Positions 43,662 through 53,276 of a stretch of 64,000 nt of DNA are shown here, in pieces. Origin of the DNA: Deltaproteobacteria bacterium (GTDB lineage: Bacteria; Desulfobacterota; Syntrophobacteria; BM002); the NCBI GenBank assembly GCA_019309045.1, contig JAFDGZ010000021.1, positions 1 to 64,000 of the forward strand, written 5' to 3'. The notes below the pieces were generated by a model. That model was not told the DNA's origin. It did not search any database and saw nothing but the letters and a program-made list of their open reading frames with translations. The stretch's first letter is position 1, and every line of letters starts with the position of its first letter. A program made the position numbers and the translations under genes.

Positions 43662-45326
43662 TCAAATCTCCCCACCTCTAGAGCAAGCCGTTCTTGCTTG
43701 CACCCTTTGGCGCCAGTACGCTTCGGCAAGTAGTTCTCCGAAACTTTCTGCCAGGCTCTGGTCTGTCCTCAGCCGCAGGTGAACTTCCTGGGGCAGCTCA
43801 TCCACCTCTTCGAAGGCCAAACCTTGAGCAGCCATGTGCTGCAGCCGAGCGTCGCTATAGAGCACCTGCCCCTGGCGTTGCGCAAGCCTCTGTCGCCGCA
43901 CCTCCTCAGGACAAAGACATTCCACAGCTATCAGGCAGGCATCCATCTCTGCAGCCACTTGTCTCGCCCGCTGCCTCTGGTGCCGTTTACCGAAAGTCGC
44001 ATCCAGGATACAGGAGTTGCCCTGTGCCAGCTGCCTGCGTGCTGCGAGAAGGAGCTGGTCATAGGTGCTCTCCGTGGCAGCTTCACTGTAGATGCCTTTG
44101 CCAAACTCTGTGACCACCCCGGTATGCGGCTCAATGCCGTGCAGCTTTTTCCGGATTACATCCGAACGCACTACCTTCACCTGAAAGCACTCAGCCAGTT
44201 CATCGGCAATCCTGCTTTTGCCGCTGCCGCTCAAACCGCACATGAGCCACAGGGTCGGCCGGCTGCAGGTGGCCGCATAGAGCTTCCCCAGGTCCAGGTG
44301 CCGCTGAATCTTCTCGATGACCTCCTGGCGCTGGCGCTGTTGCAGACCCCCTTCTGCCAGCCTGAGGCAGTCCACCTTGCACCGCACCAGGGCCCGATAG
44401 CATTTATAGAAATCCAGCAGAACAAACACCTCGGGATCATTTGCCGCGCTCGCATAGGTGCGCACCAGTGTGTGGCTGAGATCTTCTCTGCGGTAAAAGT
44501 CGAGTCCTTCGCCCAGAAAGGCCAGATCCGCGGTGACGTCATTGTTGCGAAACCGGTCATTGAACTCGATGCAGTCTATAACCTGCACAGTGTCCAGAAA
44601 ATAGACATGCTCCAGCCGCAAATCACCGTGTCCGTCGCAGATGTGGCCGTGGGCAATCCGCCGGTCGAAGAGCACTTTCCTGTGCTCCAGGAATTCTCTC
44701 ACATTGTGCCGAATATACAGAAACGGTTCAGCTGGCACTACTCGGCTCACAAAGGGCTCGATCTGGGAAAAGTTCTCTTCACAGTTTAGCCTCACAGTTT
44801 CAACCGTTCCCATTTTATCGATGGATTGCCCGTGCCGAGCCTTCCTGTAAAAGTTAGCAAGAAGTACTGCCAGTTCCGCCACCAGTCCTTCATGCAACTC
44901 ACCACGACGGAGGAGCTCCAGCATGGAGCGCTCTCCGGGGAGCTGCCTCATTTTGACTGCATATTCCACCACCTCTCCTGGCCCGTCCAGTTCATAACCG
45001 CCAGCCTTTCGAGTGACAGCCACCACACCGAGGTATATGTTGTGACTGAGCCGCTGATTGAGATGAACTTCGCGCTCGCAGAAATGGCGCCGCTTCTCCA
45101 GGGTGGAAAAATCCAGGAAGCCAAAATTGACGGGTTTTTTCACCTTATAGGCGTAGCCGCCTGTGAGAAAAACTTTGGAGATGTGGGTTTCACAGCAAAA
45201 AATCTCTTCCACTGCATGCGGATACAAGGATGGCTTCAGAAAAGCCGCCTCTATCTCAGGAGGAATATCCCCTATTTGCTGCAATGTGGAATTCTCGCCC
45301 GCCACTGTGTTCACCCCTGTTATCAT
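43662..45326 (-). CDS. Two-domain protein: aminoglycoside-phosphotransferase-like fold plus P-loop kinase
   Basis: 554 residues. The N-terminal part (about 40-340) resembles APH/ChoK kinase folds: YKVKKPVNFGFLDFSTLEKR, then HGHICDGHGDLRLEHVYF with the Brenner-like HGDLRLEH and IDCIEFNDRFRNNDVTADLAF. The C-terminal part (about 360-530) is an AAA_33/zeta-toxin-like P-loop kinase with Walker A CGLSGSGKSRIADELAE and ILDATF. Proteins with this fusion are widespread, but no substrate is known to me. They are sometimes misannotated as resistance kinases; nothing here supports antibiotic resistance. Directly upstream of, and coupled to, exonuclease III. Confidence 0.8.
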   Translation of the reverse strand: MITGVNTVAGENSTLQQIGDIPPEIEAAFLKPSLYPHAVEEIFCCETHISKVFLTGGYAYKVKKPVNFGFLDFSTLEKRRHFCEREVHLNQRLSHNIYLGVVAVTRKAGGYELDGPGEVVEYAVKMRQLPGERSMLELLRRGELHEGLVAELAVLLANFYRKARHGQSIDKMGTVETVRLNCEENFSQIEPFVSRVVPAEPFLYIRHNVREFLEHRKVLFDRRIAHGHICDGHGDLRLEHVYFLDTVQVIDCIEFNDRFRNNDVTADLAFLGEGLDFYRREDLSHTLVRTYASAANDPEVFVLLDFYKCYRALVRCKVDCLRLAEGGLQQRQRQEVIEKIQRHLDLGKLYAATCSRPTLWLMCGLSGSGKSRIADELAECFQVKVVRSDVIRKKLHGIEPHTGVVTEFGKGIYSEAATESTYDQLLLAARRQLAQGNSCILDATFGKRHQRQRARQVAAEMDACLIAVECLCPEEVRRQRLAQRQGQVLYSDARLQHMAAQGLAFEEVDELPQEVHLRLRTDQSLAESFGELLAEAYWRQRVQARTACSRGGEI

Positions 45327-45567
45327 TGCCCTGTATTATCTTATGGTAACGTAGAACAGTTGAAACTGCCAGAGTGTACAAAGATGATCTATCAGCGAAT
45401 TGTAAACCTTCTTTTTATGAGCCGGGCACAGGGGATGAGGTCATCTCTGTGGAGGTTGCAGGAGAACTCGCCCAGTGGTCAGAGCCAGCACCTGACCGGC
45501 AATCCGGGCTGATCGCGAAATGATGAGGAAGGAACCAGATGGCTATGAGCCAGGATTGCCCCCTTGC

Positions 45568-45954
45568 CTACCAGATGCAACGCACAGGATACTGCATGAT
45601 TAGTCTGTCCGGGGTAAGAATCAGCAAACCATGCACCATTGCCTGACAGATGAGCATCCGGTCGAAGGGATCTTTATGCATTTCAGGCAGACGACTGAGG
45701 TGGAGAGTGGTTTCCTCGTCTAGAGGCAAACTAACCACACCATGTTCTTCACGCTGGGCCGGAATGAACCTCTCTACGGCCTCGGGAAGAGGCAACCGGC
45801 CTATGGCGTGCTTGATGGCTATTTCCCAGGTTGACACAGCGCTGAGGTAAACCTGGTTTCCGGGATTGACAAAGACCTCTCGCGCCACATCAGACAGTTC
45901 GGGAGCGTCGGTTATGAGCCACAGAAAGGTGCAGGTATCCAGGAGTATTCTCAT
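45568..45954 (-). CDS. vapC: PIN-domain ribonuclease toxin, VapC-like
   Basis: 128-residue PIN domain of the Sll0205-like VapC group. Candidate acidic metal ligands: D6 in MRILLDTCTFLW, the glutamate of STWEIAIKHAIGRL, and aspartates in KDPFDRMLICQA and LTPD. These toxins cleave RNA, often tRNA, when free of antitoxin. The start overlaps the antitoxin stop by four bases (ATGA), the canonical antitoxin-first order. All key residues appear intact, so the toxin is likely functional. Confidence 0.9.
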   Translation of the reverse strand: MRILLDTCTFLWLITDAPELSDVAREVFVNPGNQVYLSAVSTWEIAIKHAIGRLPLPEAVERFIPAQREEHGVVSLPLDEETTLHLSRLPEMHKDPFDRMLICQAMVHGLLILTPDRLIMQYPVRCIW

Positions 45955-46196
45955 GTTCCGTCAGCATGGAAGGCCGCGATCATTTCATCCGGCAGCGGTT
46001 CGAAAAACTCGGGTGGAACCCGAAATTTGCCTTTGGCAAGACCTATGGGCCGCTCCGATTCTCTTTCCCGAGGAAGAGGCCGTATTTCGGCAATGGGAAC
46101 ATTCCTCTTGCAGAGAATGATCGTTTCCCCCTTTGCCAACCGGCCAAGATACCTCGACAGATGAGTCTTTGCCTCATGAATGTTGATCTTAATCAT
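45951..46196 (-). CDS. vapB: Phd/YefM-type antitoxin paired with the PIN toxin
   Basis: 81 residues (84 if ATG 46205 is used). MIKINIHEAKTHLSRYLGRL and GETIILCKRNVPIAEIRPLP are the DNA-binding Phd/YefM fold; the C-terminal FFEPLPDEMIAAFHAD is the likely toxin-wrapping segment. Such antitoxins bind their own promoter; upstream, ACTAT, ACTAT and ACTAA occur at 46198, 46210 and 46222, twelve bases apart. Two ATG starts three codons apart are possible, neither with a strong ribosome site. Confidence 0.88.
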   Translation of the reverse strand: MIKINIHEAKTHLSRYLGRLAKGETIILCKRNVPIAEIRPLPRERESERPIGLAKGKFRVPPEFFEPLPDEMIAAFHADGT

Positions 46197-46454
46197 AACT
46201 ATCATTTAAACTATATAATAAACTAAGTCAAGATAATCTTTTATTAGAGAGCCATGAAACTGCATATTGAAGCTCAAGTTCTTACTCTTGTCGACCGCAG
46301 ATAACCCTCCTGTCTTTCTCCGCAGCCATAGATCTCTGCGCCTCCCGTTGTTGCAGGTCGGTACATTGACTTCCATGCACTTCACTACCTTCAAAAGTGG
46401 GGCAAGAACTGAGTACTTTGTTTCGGAAAGTTCAGGGCAGCGTTTCTTTTCTGA

Positions 46455-47645
46455 TTACTGCCCCTGCAAGGTTGCGGCTATCTGCGAAAGAGAGGTGCGC
46501 AGGCTGCTGATCAGTCGCGATCTAGAGTCGCTGCTGTGATATCTTTCCACTACCTGCAGCAGTTCCTGTATGCGGGCGATGGAGTGCATGGTCTGTCTGC
46601 TGCCGAGGATCTCAGTTTCCTGTTGCAGGAGGCAGGTAATCAGTTGCATGAAGGCCGCGCTGATTATCCTTTCAGCTGCCTCACCCTTGTGGCGCCGGCT
46701 TGCCACCTGAAGGGCTCGGCTCACGTTTTCATGGCCGCTGTCGCCCACCTGGTATCCGGCGAGTACTTCTTTGCTTTCCACAGGCAGAGACGCCCTGCAG
46801 CTGCTTATGAGTCTGGTGCTGTATTCCGGGCCGAGTTCTTCTTCCACGTGCTTGCTGATAGTTACCACCACATCGTGGTAGATGGGAAGGAGTCTGATGG
46901 GCTCTTCTGCCTCACGCCGACCTTTCTCAGAAGCAGCAGAAGGCAGGGGGCGAATCAGTTTGGAGCTGGCCATGGCGTAGAGAATTTTGTAAATTTCAAA
47001 CTCTGAAATGCCGGTCATTTTTACCAGATCCCGTACACTTCTGCTGCCGTCCATGAGGGATGCAACTTTCAACTCCCTGGGCTCCAGGGTGACCTTTTCA
47101 TTTTCAGTCCCGGGCTGATGCTTTATTTCAAAGACCATAGTGTCGCTGGGAATGACCTTCTTGATTACTGCCCACTCATCCATGCGGCGCGCTGCTTCCA
47201 GGATGATTTCCATGGTATTGATCTCGTCGAAAACTCTCTCATCAAAATCAACATGTGATTCGCGAAATTCGAATCTGCCCTCTTCCCACAAAAAGATATT
47301 GAGCACCGTTTCTCGCACCTGATAGCGCACAATCCTCTTGAGGCTCTCCTCATCCACGTATCCAAAAGCCAGCAGCACCTCGCCGACTGGTCGTGCCGTT
47401 CTTCCTGCCTGGGCAACCACCTCCCGCAGCTGCTGCCGGGAAATAACGCCCCTTTCCAGCAGCAGCTCTCCCAGACGCAGCTCCTTTAGACCACTGCTCG
47501 CCGCAATGATGGTACCGTTCTTCAGATAGATGGCCGCCTTGGCCTCCTTGCGGGCAATTTCCAGTATACCGGTCTTGCCCTCCGAAGAAAGGATCTGCAA
47601 CACTGTGGAAAGGTTGAGTGACTTGAGGTCTCCCGTAAACGCCAC
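46455..47645 (-). CDS. DUF4388 (PATAN-like) domain protein
   Basis: 396 residues. The N-terminal FTGDLKSLNLSTVLQILSSEGKTGILEI is the classic opening of DUF4388/PATAN domains of deltaproteobacterial signalling proteins. A second part (about 55-130: LRLGELLLERGVISRQQLREV, GEVLLAFGYVDEESLKRIV) resembles GspE-type MshEN motifs. The C-terminal third is helical and unrecognised. No receiver, GGDEF or kinase domain is attached, so it may act as an adaptor. ATG at 47645, after CAGGGAGTAGTTTGTCG. Monocistronic by position. Confidence 0.8.
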   Translation of the reverse strand: MAFTGDLKSLNLSTVLQILSSEGKTGILEIARKEAKAAIYLKNGTIIAASSGLKELRLGELLLERGVISRQQLREVVAQAGRTARPVGEVLLAFGYVDEESLKRIVRYQVRETVLNIFLWEEGRFEFRESHVDFDERVFDEINTMEIILEAARRMDEWAVIKKVIPSDTMVFEIKHQPGTENEKVTLEPRELKVASLMDGSRSVRDLVKMTGISEFEIYKILYAMASSKLIRPLPSAASEKGRREAEEPIRLLPIYHDVVVTISKHVEEELGPEYSTRLISSCRASLPVESKEVLAGYQVGDSGHENVSRALQVASRRHKGEAAERIISAAFMQLITCLLQQETEILGSRQTMHSIARIQELLQVVERYHSSDSRSRLISSLRTSLSQIAATLQGQ

Positions 47646-47870
47646 GACAAACTACTCCCTGTTATTAACAATGAATGTTGTAACAACTGCAAGGGTGGTG
47701 CCGTTCCTTCCTGTTTATAGTGGATTGTCCACGATTCAGGCAAGAAAAAAAGAGTGTCGCTCAGGGCGCCATCCCGGGTATAGTAGTTTTGTAGCGGGAA
47801 TGCCTGCTGCTAGAATGGTAGTACAAATGCCTTGTCGGCAGAGGCAGCTCATCTGGTCGAGGCTCTGGCA

Positions 47871-48815
47871 ATGAATAAACCCCTCGCCATCGTGGCCATT
47901 GGAGGAAACGGCATCTGTCCCTCGGAGCCAGGGACAGAAATGTCCTTTATTGCCCAGCTGACCCATACCAAACGTACCCTCTGGAACATTATGGCTCTGT
48001 TTGACCGCTATCAGGTGCTCCTCACCCATGGCAACGGCCCCCAGGCCGGTCTGGTCTACGAACGTTTGCATCCAGCCACACCTTTTGGCGTAATAACCCT
48101 CATCACTACTCCCCAGATAAGTTCTGCCATCACCCGGGCTTATGAGGAGCTTATTCTGGAAAACAACCTGCAGGGTCTGCCGCCTCTGGAGCCCGTGCTC
48201 ACCTGGGTGGCAGTAGACCCCGACGATCCAGGCTTCAGCCAACCGACAAAACCTGTGGGGCCGCAATATCGGGAGGCTGAGGTCACCAGCCTGCTCGAGA
48301 AGCATCCAGAATGGAAATTCGGACCTTATGGCGAGGGGCTGCGCCGCCTGATTGCCTCTCCCAGGCCCAGAGCCATCTTGAACCTGGATGACATCCGGGA
48401 GGTCCTCGCCGACGGCAAGGTACCGGTAGCCCTGGGAGGAGGCGGCATCCCGGTGTCCCTGGACCAACAAGGAAGAATGGAGATCACGGACGGCATTCTG
48501 GATAAGGATCACTCTTCAGCCCTGCTGGCAGCAGAACTCCGGGCTGATCTCTTTCTGCTTCTTACTGGCGAGCAGGGCATCTTCACCGGCTACGGCACCA
48601 AGGCGCCAACATTTCACCGGCAGCTGAATTCTTGCCAGCTCGGCAGAATGCTCGCCGCTGGAGAGTTTCCCCCGGGGAGCATGGGTCCCAAGGTGGAAGC
48701 AGTGCTTCATTTCCTTTCGGCAAATGCTGAGGGCAGGGCAATAATAGGATCAGTTGCAGAAAGAGTCGACAGGCTGCTCAGCAACGAAAGTGGCACCACT
48801 GTCGTCTCTGGTTGA
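47871..48815 (+). CDS. arcC: Carbamate kinase
   Basis: 314-residue amino-acid-kinase fold enzyme that interconverts carbamoyl phosphate plus ADP with carbamate and ATP. Motifs: IVAIGGNGICP at the start, LTHGNGPQAGLVYER, VGPQY and PVALGGGGIPV, EITDGILDKDHSSALLA and MGPKVEA. Arginine deiminase and ornithine carbamoyltransferase genes are not adjacent, so its catabolic partner pathway is unclear. The frame is open 13 codons upstream from a TTG; ATG at 47871 matches where the family begins. Confidence 0.94.
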   Translation: MNKPLAIVAIGGNGICPSEPGTEMSFIAQLTHTKRTLWNIMALFDRYQVLLTHGNGPQAGLVYERLHPATPFGVITLITTPQISSAITRAYEELILENNLQGLPPLEPVLTWVAVDPDDPGFSQPTKPVGPQYREAEVTSLLEKHPEWKFGPYGEGLRRLIASPRPRAILNLDDIREVLADGKVPVALGGGGIPVSLDQQGRMEITDGILDKDHSSALLAAELRADLFLLLTGEQGIFTGYGTKAPTFHRQLNSCQLGRMLAAGEFPPGSMGPKVEAVLHFLSANAEGRAIIGSVAERVDRLLSNESGTTVVSG

Positions 48816-48881
48816 CGACAAGGTGCCGGTGGCAAACAGCCAACCAGGACATGCTCAGTTGGCCTGCACTGCGCAGCCTCG

Positions 48882-49697
48882 TCAACAATCAGGATAGCAT
48901 CTGCCCTGCTGCCACAACGCCACAGCTTGCTGAAAAAGCCTGCGATAGCCAGCCGTACCGCCAAGTCCTTTTCTGCCGAAGTTGAAGTTGATCTCTATGA
49001 ACATCGGCGGGCCCTGGTCTGGAAACATGAGATCAAAGGCTGCCAGGTTGATATCTGCTACCTTGCAAAACCTCGCCACAGCACGTATGCCTGCCATTTG
49101 CTGCTTGGGACGCCCGTGTCTATCGATGCGCCCGCCGCGACATATATTGTTGTAAAAACCGCCATTTCCCACGCGGAAATAGCTGACAATTCTCGCACCC
49201 ACCACCACCACCCGCAGGTCTCGGCCTTGATGCTTTATCCACTCCTGAATGAGCAGGGGCTCCCCTTCCGGCAGTTTGCCGAGCGCAGCCTCGAGCTCCA
49301 GGCTGTTACAGACGGGAAACACGGCCACCCCACCGCCACCCCTGTCTCCCTTTAGTACGAAAGGATACGCAAGGGGCAAGCCATCGACTGTCTGCATCAG
49401 CAAGTGCTGTCTGTTGTGAAAGATTGCAGTCCTGGGGTGCCGCACAGCCAGGTGCTGAAAGAGCATCGTTTGTCTTGTCTTACCCGGATAGGAGAATTTT
49501 GCCTCCAGCCGGGGGAACCAGTCTCGGGCCAGGGCAGCAATTTTCCGGTAGCGTGCTGGTCTGAGCCCCGGAGGCATGACAACCCCTCGAGCACCTCTGA
49601 TCAACTTCACCACAGTTGGGTCATCCAGGGGTGCCAGATTCGGTAGATTTTCCTCCAGCTCCACGAGCGGGTTCATGGAAAGGAAGTAGGAAGGCAT
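48882..49697 (-). CDS. ATP-grasp ligase, RimK-like
   Basis: 271 residues. FVLKGDRGGGGVAVFPV is the nucleotide-binding loop region, LLIQEWIKHQGRDLRVVVVG the central ATP-grasp segment, and MFIEINFNFGRKGLGG the metal-binding Glu/Asn end. RimK-type enzymes add glutamate or other amino acids to proteins or small peptides; the substrate is unknown here. It lacks most of the N-terminal lid domain of full RimK (about 300 residues). ATG at 49697 after AGGATTGCTC. Convergent with arcC (66 bases). Confidence 0.8.
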   Translation of the reverse strand: MPSYFLSMNPLVELEENLPNLAPLDDPTVVKLIRGARGVVMPPGLRPARYRKIAALARDWFPRLEAKFSYPGKTRQTMLFQHLAVRHPRTAIFHNRQHLLMQTVDGLPLAYPFVLKGDRGGGGVAVFPVCNSLELEAALGKLPEGEPLLIQEWIKHQGRDLRVVVVGARIVSYFRVGNGGFYNNICRGGRIDRHGRPKQQMAGIRAVARFCKVADINLAAFDLMFPDQGPPMFIEINFNFGRKGLGGTAGYRRLFQQAVALWQQGRCYPDC

Positions 49698-49917
49698 GAG
49701 CAATCCTGGTGCAAAGATGAGAGAAAAGCCTTTTACATTTTTTTTTGCATCAAGTAATATGTGTAAAAAAACACAAAATCAATCATAGACTAAGTAACAT
49801 GGTTTGATTCTGCTACAGCTGAACATAGAGCATCCTTTCTGAAAGATCTGGACCTCCCATGGGATGGTTTCGTATTCTATCACGACTCGCTGAATGCATG
49901 AAGGAGGTAAGCAGAGA

Positions 49918-50172
49918 ATGAAGAAAGAAAACAGTATCACAGATGTGGGCGAGATGAAAGACAGGGTCATGATCGACCTGTTCAAGAGGCGCATCCGCCA
50001 AGCGAATATTGATCTGGATAAGTTGCGGGGGACATGGGCAGAAACCAGCGACATTCTCAAGGCGCACTTCGGCAAGATTACCAGAACAATGAAAAACAAC
50101 GAAAACAAGCTCCGCAACCTCTACCAGGCAGCCATTGACGAACTCAAGAAAGAAAAGCGCCAGCCGAACTGA
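49918..50172 (+). CDS. Small coiled-coil protein of unknown function
   Basis: 84 residues, not recognised. It is nearly all predicted helix and rich in Lys, Arg, Glu and Asp (VMIDLFKRRIRQANIDLDKL, KITRTMKNNENKLRNLYQ), ending in a basic tail. The ATG at 49918 follows AAGGAGGT, an almost perfect Shine-Dalgarno ten bases upstream, which together with coding character supports a real, well translated gene. The region before it (49735-49800) is very A/T-rich and may contain its promoter. Orphan position between an ATP-grasp gene and a repeat. Confidence 0.65.
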   Translation: MKKENSITDVGEMKDRVMIDLFKRRIRQANIDLDKLRGTWAETSDILKAHFGKITRTMKNNENKLRNLYQAAIDELKKEKRQPN

Positions 50173-50318
50173 ACCGGCCGGCGCTCAGCAGTAGTGCTCC
50201 ACATGGCTATCACCGCCCAGAACCCTGACCACCCCGCAGGGAAGGCGGCAAAACAGTAGACATTGGGCACTGGATAAAGGCTGTCCCTGGATCGCTGCCG
50301 ACAACCAATACCGCTCAA

Positions 50319-50531
50319 TGCAAAATGAAGGTCCACTCCCCTCCACTGCACGTTCGGTAGTAGCAACCTTCAAGTTGCGCCTGCGGCCATTATTACCATT
50401 ATTACAATGATGCCATGGCGCAATTATTCTTCGGAATCGATATCAACACAGCGCAATGCAGGCTAAAGCCTGCGGCTACCAGCTCGTTGCCGTGTCTGCA
50501 GTCCCCTGCCACAACCGTTAGCCGATAACCC
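50319..50531. repeat. Repeat element, copy 2 (diverged)
   Basis: Related to 13518-13760 over most of its length: the left end resembles the copy 1 inverted repeat (TGCAAAATGAAGGTCCAC), and bases from about 50385 (GCGGCCATTATTACC) to 50512 align with the interior of copy 1 at roughly 75-80 percent identity by eye, including the palindrome GCAGGCTAAAGCCTGC. The right inverted end is not evident. A 37-codon frame at 50415-50528 aligns without gaps to the 35-codon frame of copy 1. It fills the 400-base gap between the coiled-coil gene and clpB; the first 130 bases of that gap show nothing else. Confidence 0.7.
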
Positions 50532-50572
50532 TGCCCCCGTTTCCTGGCAGCCCGCAACTTCTACCTCAGCTG

Positions 50573-53227
50573 TTAGCTTGCCTCGACCGCCTCCAGCACC
50601 ACTTCCTCCTGCTCTTCAGGTGGGATGATCTGGAAGGCGATTTCCTGATTTTCCACTACCGCCTTCACTTTACTGCCATCTGCCACCTCACCGGCCATGA
50701 TTTTTCTGGCCAGTGGTGTCTCCACCAGTTTCTGAATCACCCTTTTCAGAGGTCGGGCACCGTATACCGGATCATAGCCCCGTCTGGCCAATAAATGTTT
50801 GGCCTCCTCACTGAACTCCAGACTGATGCGGCGATCCTCGAGCCTGCGCTGCAGCCAGGCCACCTGGATCTCCACGATTTTGGCTAGCTGTTCTTCAGTG
50901 AGGGAACGAAACACCAGAATCTCGTCCACCCTGTTGAGGAACTCGGGCCTAAAGTGCTGTCTCATTGCCTCCAGCACCCGGTCTCGCATACGCTCATAGC
51001 TCGCCTCGTCCGTGCCGGTAGTGTCCAGGATGTACTGACTGCCGATATTGGAAGTCATGATGACGATGCAGTTCTTGAAATCCACGGTTCGACCATGTGA
51101 GTCGGTCAGCCTGCCGTCATCCATAATTTGCAGAAAGATATTGAAGACATCCTGGTGTGCCTTTTCGATTTCGTCAAAAAGGATGACAGAGTATGGTTTT
51201 CGACGAACCGCTTCTGTTAGCTGGCCTCCCTCCTCGTAGCCCACGTATCCTGGCGGTGCTCCGATCAAGCGGGCCACTGTGTGCTTCTCCATATACTCGC
51301 TCATGTCAATGCGCACCATGTTGTTCTCATCATCGAAGAGGCTTTCCGCCAGGGCCCGAGCAAGTTCCGTCTTGCCAACACCTGTAGGGCCGAGAAAGAT
51401 GAAGGTGCCTATGGGACGATTCGGGTCTTTTATGCCGGCCCTCGAACGCAGCACTGCTTCCGCCACTGCCTGCACAGCCTCGTCCTGCCCCACCACGCGC
51501 CGGTGCAGGTGTTCTTCGAGCTTCAGCAGTTTCTCCCGCTCACCTTCCATGAGTCTGGTGACCGGAATATGAGTCCACCGGGAGACGATCTCAGCAATCT
51601 CCTCATCGGTCACCTCTTCGCGCAGCAGTCGGCCCGTACCCTGCTTGCTGACGAGGATCTCCTCCTCTGCCTTGAGCTTTTGCTCCAGTTCGGGGAGCCT
51701 GCCATGCTTCAGTTCCGCCGCCCGATTGAGATCGTAGTGGCGCTCGGCCACACTGATCTCGTGGCGCACCTTCTCGATTTCCTCACGCAGAGCCTGCACC
51801 TTGTGAATGGCCTCCTTTTCCGCCTCCCATTGGGCTCGCAGGCCGTCTGCCCGGTCTCTGAGTTCGGCCAATTCTTTGCGCAGGGCAGCAAGCCGCTCCT
51901 TGCTGGCTTTGTCTTTCTCTTTCTTGAGCGCCGCTTCCTCGATCTCGAGCTGCATCACCCGTCTGGTCACTTCATCCAGTTCAGTGGGCATCGAGTCCAT
52001 CTCCGTCCGAATGGTGGCGCAGGCTTCATCCACCAGGTCGATCGCCTTGTCCGGCAGAAACCGGTCGGTGATGTACCTGTTGGAAAGCACTGCTGCTGTG
52101 ACAAGGGCGCTGTCCTGAATGCGCACTCCGTGGTGCACCTCGAAGCGCTCCTTGAGACCCCGCAGGATACTGATGGTATCTTCCACGGTTGGCTGGTCCA
52201 CCATCACTGGTTGAAAACGTCTTTCCAGGGCCGCATCTTTCTCGATATACTTGCGGTATTCATCCAGGGTGGTGGCGCCAATGCAATGGAGCTCGCCGCG
52301 GGCCAGCATGGGTTTGAGCATGTTGCCCGCGTCCATGGAACCTTCGGCCCGGCCTGCGCCCACGATATTATGGAGCTCATCGATAAAAAGCAGGATGCGC
52401 CCGTCGCTCTCCTTGATCTCTTGCAGCACGGCTTTCAAGCGCTCCTCGAATTCGCCTCTGAATTTGGCTCCTGCCACCAGGGCGCCCAGGTCGAGAGCAA
52501 ATATGGTCTTGTCCTTGAGACCTTCCGGGACGTCGCCCCGCACGATGCGGTGCGCCAGTCCCTCAACAATAGCGGTCTTGCCCACACCGGGCTCGCCAAT
52601 GAGCACCGGGTTGTTCTTGGTCTTGCGCGACAGAATTCGGATGACCCGCCGAATTTCGCTGTCCCGGCCAATCACCGGGTCCAGTCTGCCCTTTTTGGCC
52701 TCTTGCACCAGATCACGGCCGTAGCGCTCTAGGGCGTCGTAAGTGGACTCTGGTGAAGCGCTGGTCACCCTCTGGTGGCCGCGCACCTGGGTGAGCGCCT
52801 GCAGCAGTCGATCACGGCTTATATTGAAGTTCTGGAAGATGCGCCCAGCCGCTGTGCCCGAACCTTCCTCGATGAGCGCCAGGACCAGATGCTCCACGGA
52901 GATATACTCATCTTTGAGTCTCCTGGCCTCTTCATCGGCCCTCATGAGAACGCGGTTTAACCTCTGGGTCACATATATCTTGCCTGCCTCCATACCCGGA
53001 CCGGTCACCCTGGGGCGTTTCTCCAGCTCTTCCTGTACGGCAGCTTTCAGAGTGTCTACCGGCACATCCATTTTGTTGAACAGACGCGGCACCAGTCCAT
53101 CCTCCTGCTCCAGCAGAGCCAGCAGCAGGTGTTCACCATCAACTTCCTGGTGACCATAGCGCAGCGCCAGTGTCTGTGCTTGATGGAGCGCCTCCTGTGA
53201 TTTTTGCGTCAGTTTGTTCGGATCCAT
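50573..53227 (-). CDS. clpB: ATP-dependent chaperone ClpB
   Basis: 884-residue Hsp100 disaggregase that works with DnaK/DnaJ to recover aggregated proteins. Clp N-terminal repeats (about 1-145), first AAA+ module with [15 protein letters not shown], the coiled-coil middle domain (about 400-525) and second AAA+ module with [15 protein letters not shown], then the D2-small domain. No ClpP-binding loop is expected or seen. ATG at 53227 after AAGGAGGAACAAAATAT. It forms a minus-strand chaperone operon with cbpM and cbpA upstream (49- and 15-base gaps). Confidence 0.96.
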   Translation of the reverse strand: MDPNKLTQKSQEALHQAQTLALRYGHQEVDGEHLLLALLEQEDGLVPRLFNKMDVPVDTLKAAVQEELEKRPRVTGPGMEAGKIYVTQRLNRVLMRADEEARRLKDEYISVEHLVLALIEEGSGTAAGRIFQNFNISRDRLLQALTQVRGHQRVTSASPESTYDALERYGRDLVQEAKKGRLDPVIGRDSEIRRVIRILSRKTKNNPVLIGEPGVGKTAIVEGLAHRIVRGDVPEGLKDKTIFALDLGALVAGAKFRGEFEERLKAVLQEIKESDGRILLFIDELHNIVGAGRAEGSMDAGNMLKPMLARGELHCIGATTLDEYRKYIEKDAALERRFQPVMVDQPTVEDTISILRGLKERFEVHHGVRIQDSALVTAAVLSNRYITDRFLPDKAIDLVDEACATIRTEMDSMPTELDEVTRRVMQLEIEEAALKKEKDKASKERLAALRKELAELRDRADGLRAQWEAEKEAIHKVQALREEIEKVRHEISVAERHYDLNRAAELKHGRLPELEQKLKAEEEILVSKQGTGRLLREEVTDEEIAEIVSRWTHIPVTRLMEGEREKLLKLEEHLHRRVVGQDEAVQAVAEAVLRSRAGIKDPNRPIGTFIFLGPTGVGKTELARALAESLFDDENNMVRIDMSEYMEKHTVARLIGAPPGYVGYEEGGQLTEAVRRKPYSVILFDEIEKAHQDVFNIFLQIMDDGRLTDSHGRTVDFKNCIVIMTSNIGSQYILDTTGTDEASYERMRDRVLEAMRQHFRPEFLNRVDEILVFRSLTEEQLAKIVEIQVAWLQRRLEDRRISLEFSEEAKHLLARRGYDPVYGARPLKRVIQKLVETPLARKIMAGEVADGSKVKAVVENQEIAFQIIPPEEQEEVVLEAVEAS

Positions 53228-53276
53228 ATATTTTGTTCCTCCTTTTTCTCAACTGTGGTGCCCGCAGGAAATAAAC

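Noticed and set aside
43779-44789. A 336-codon plus-strand open frame inside the kinase/ATPase gene
   Set aside because: The minus-strand frame carries clear kinase motifs; the plus-strand translation is a shadow.
51281-52732. A 483-codon plus-strand open frame inside clpB
   Set aside because: It is antisense to a fully conserved ClpB and its translation has no domain or compositional sense; long antisense frames are common in G/C-rich third-position coding DNA.
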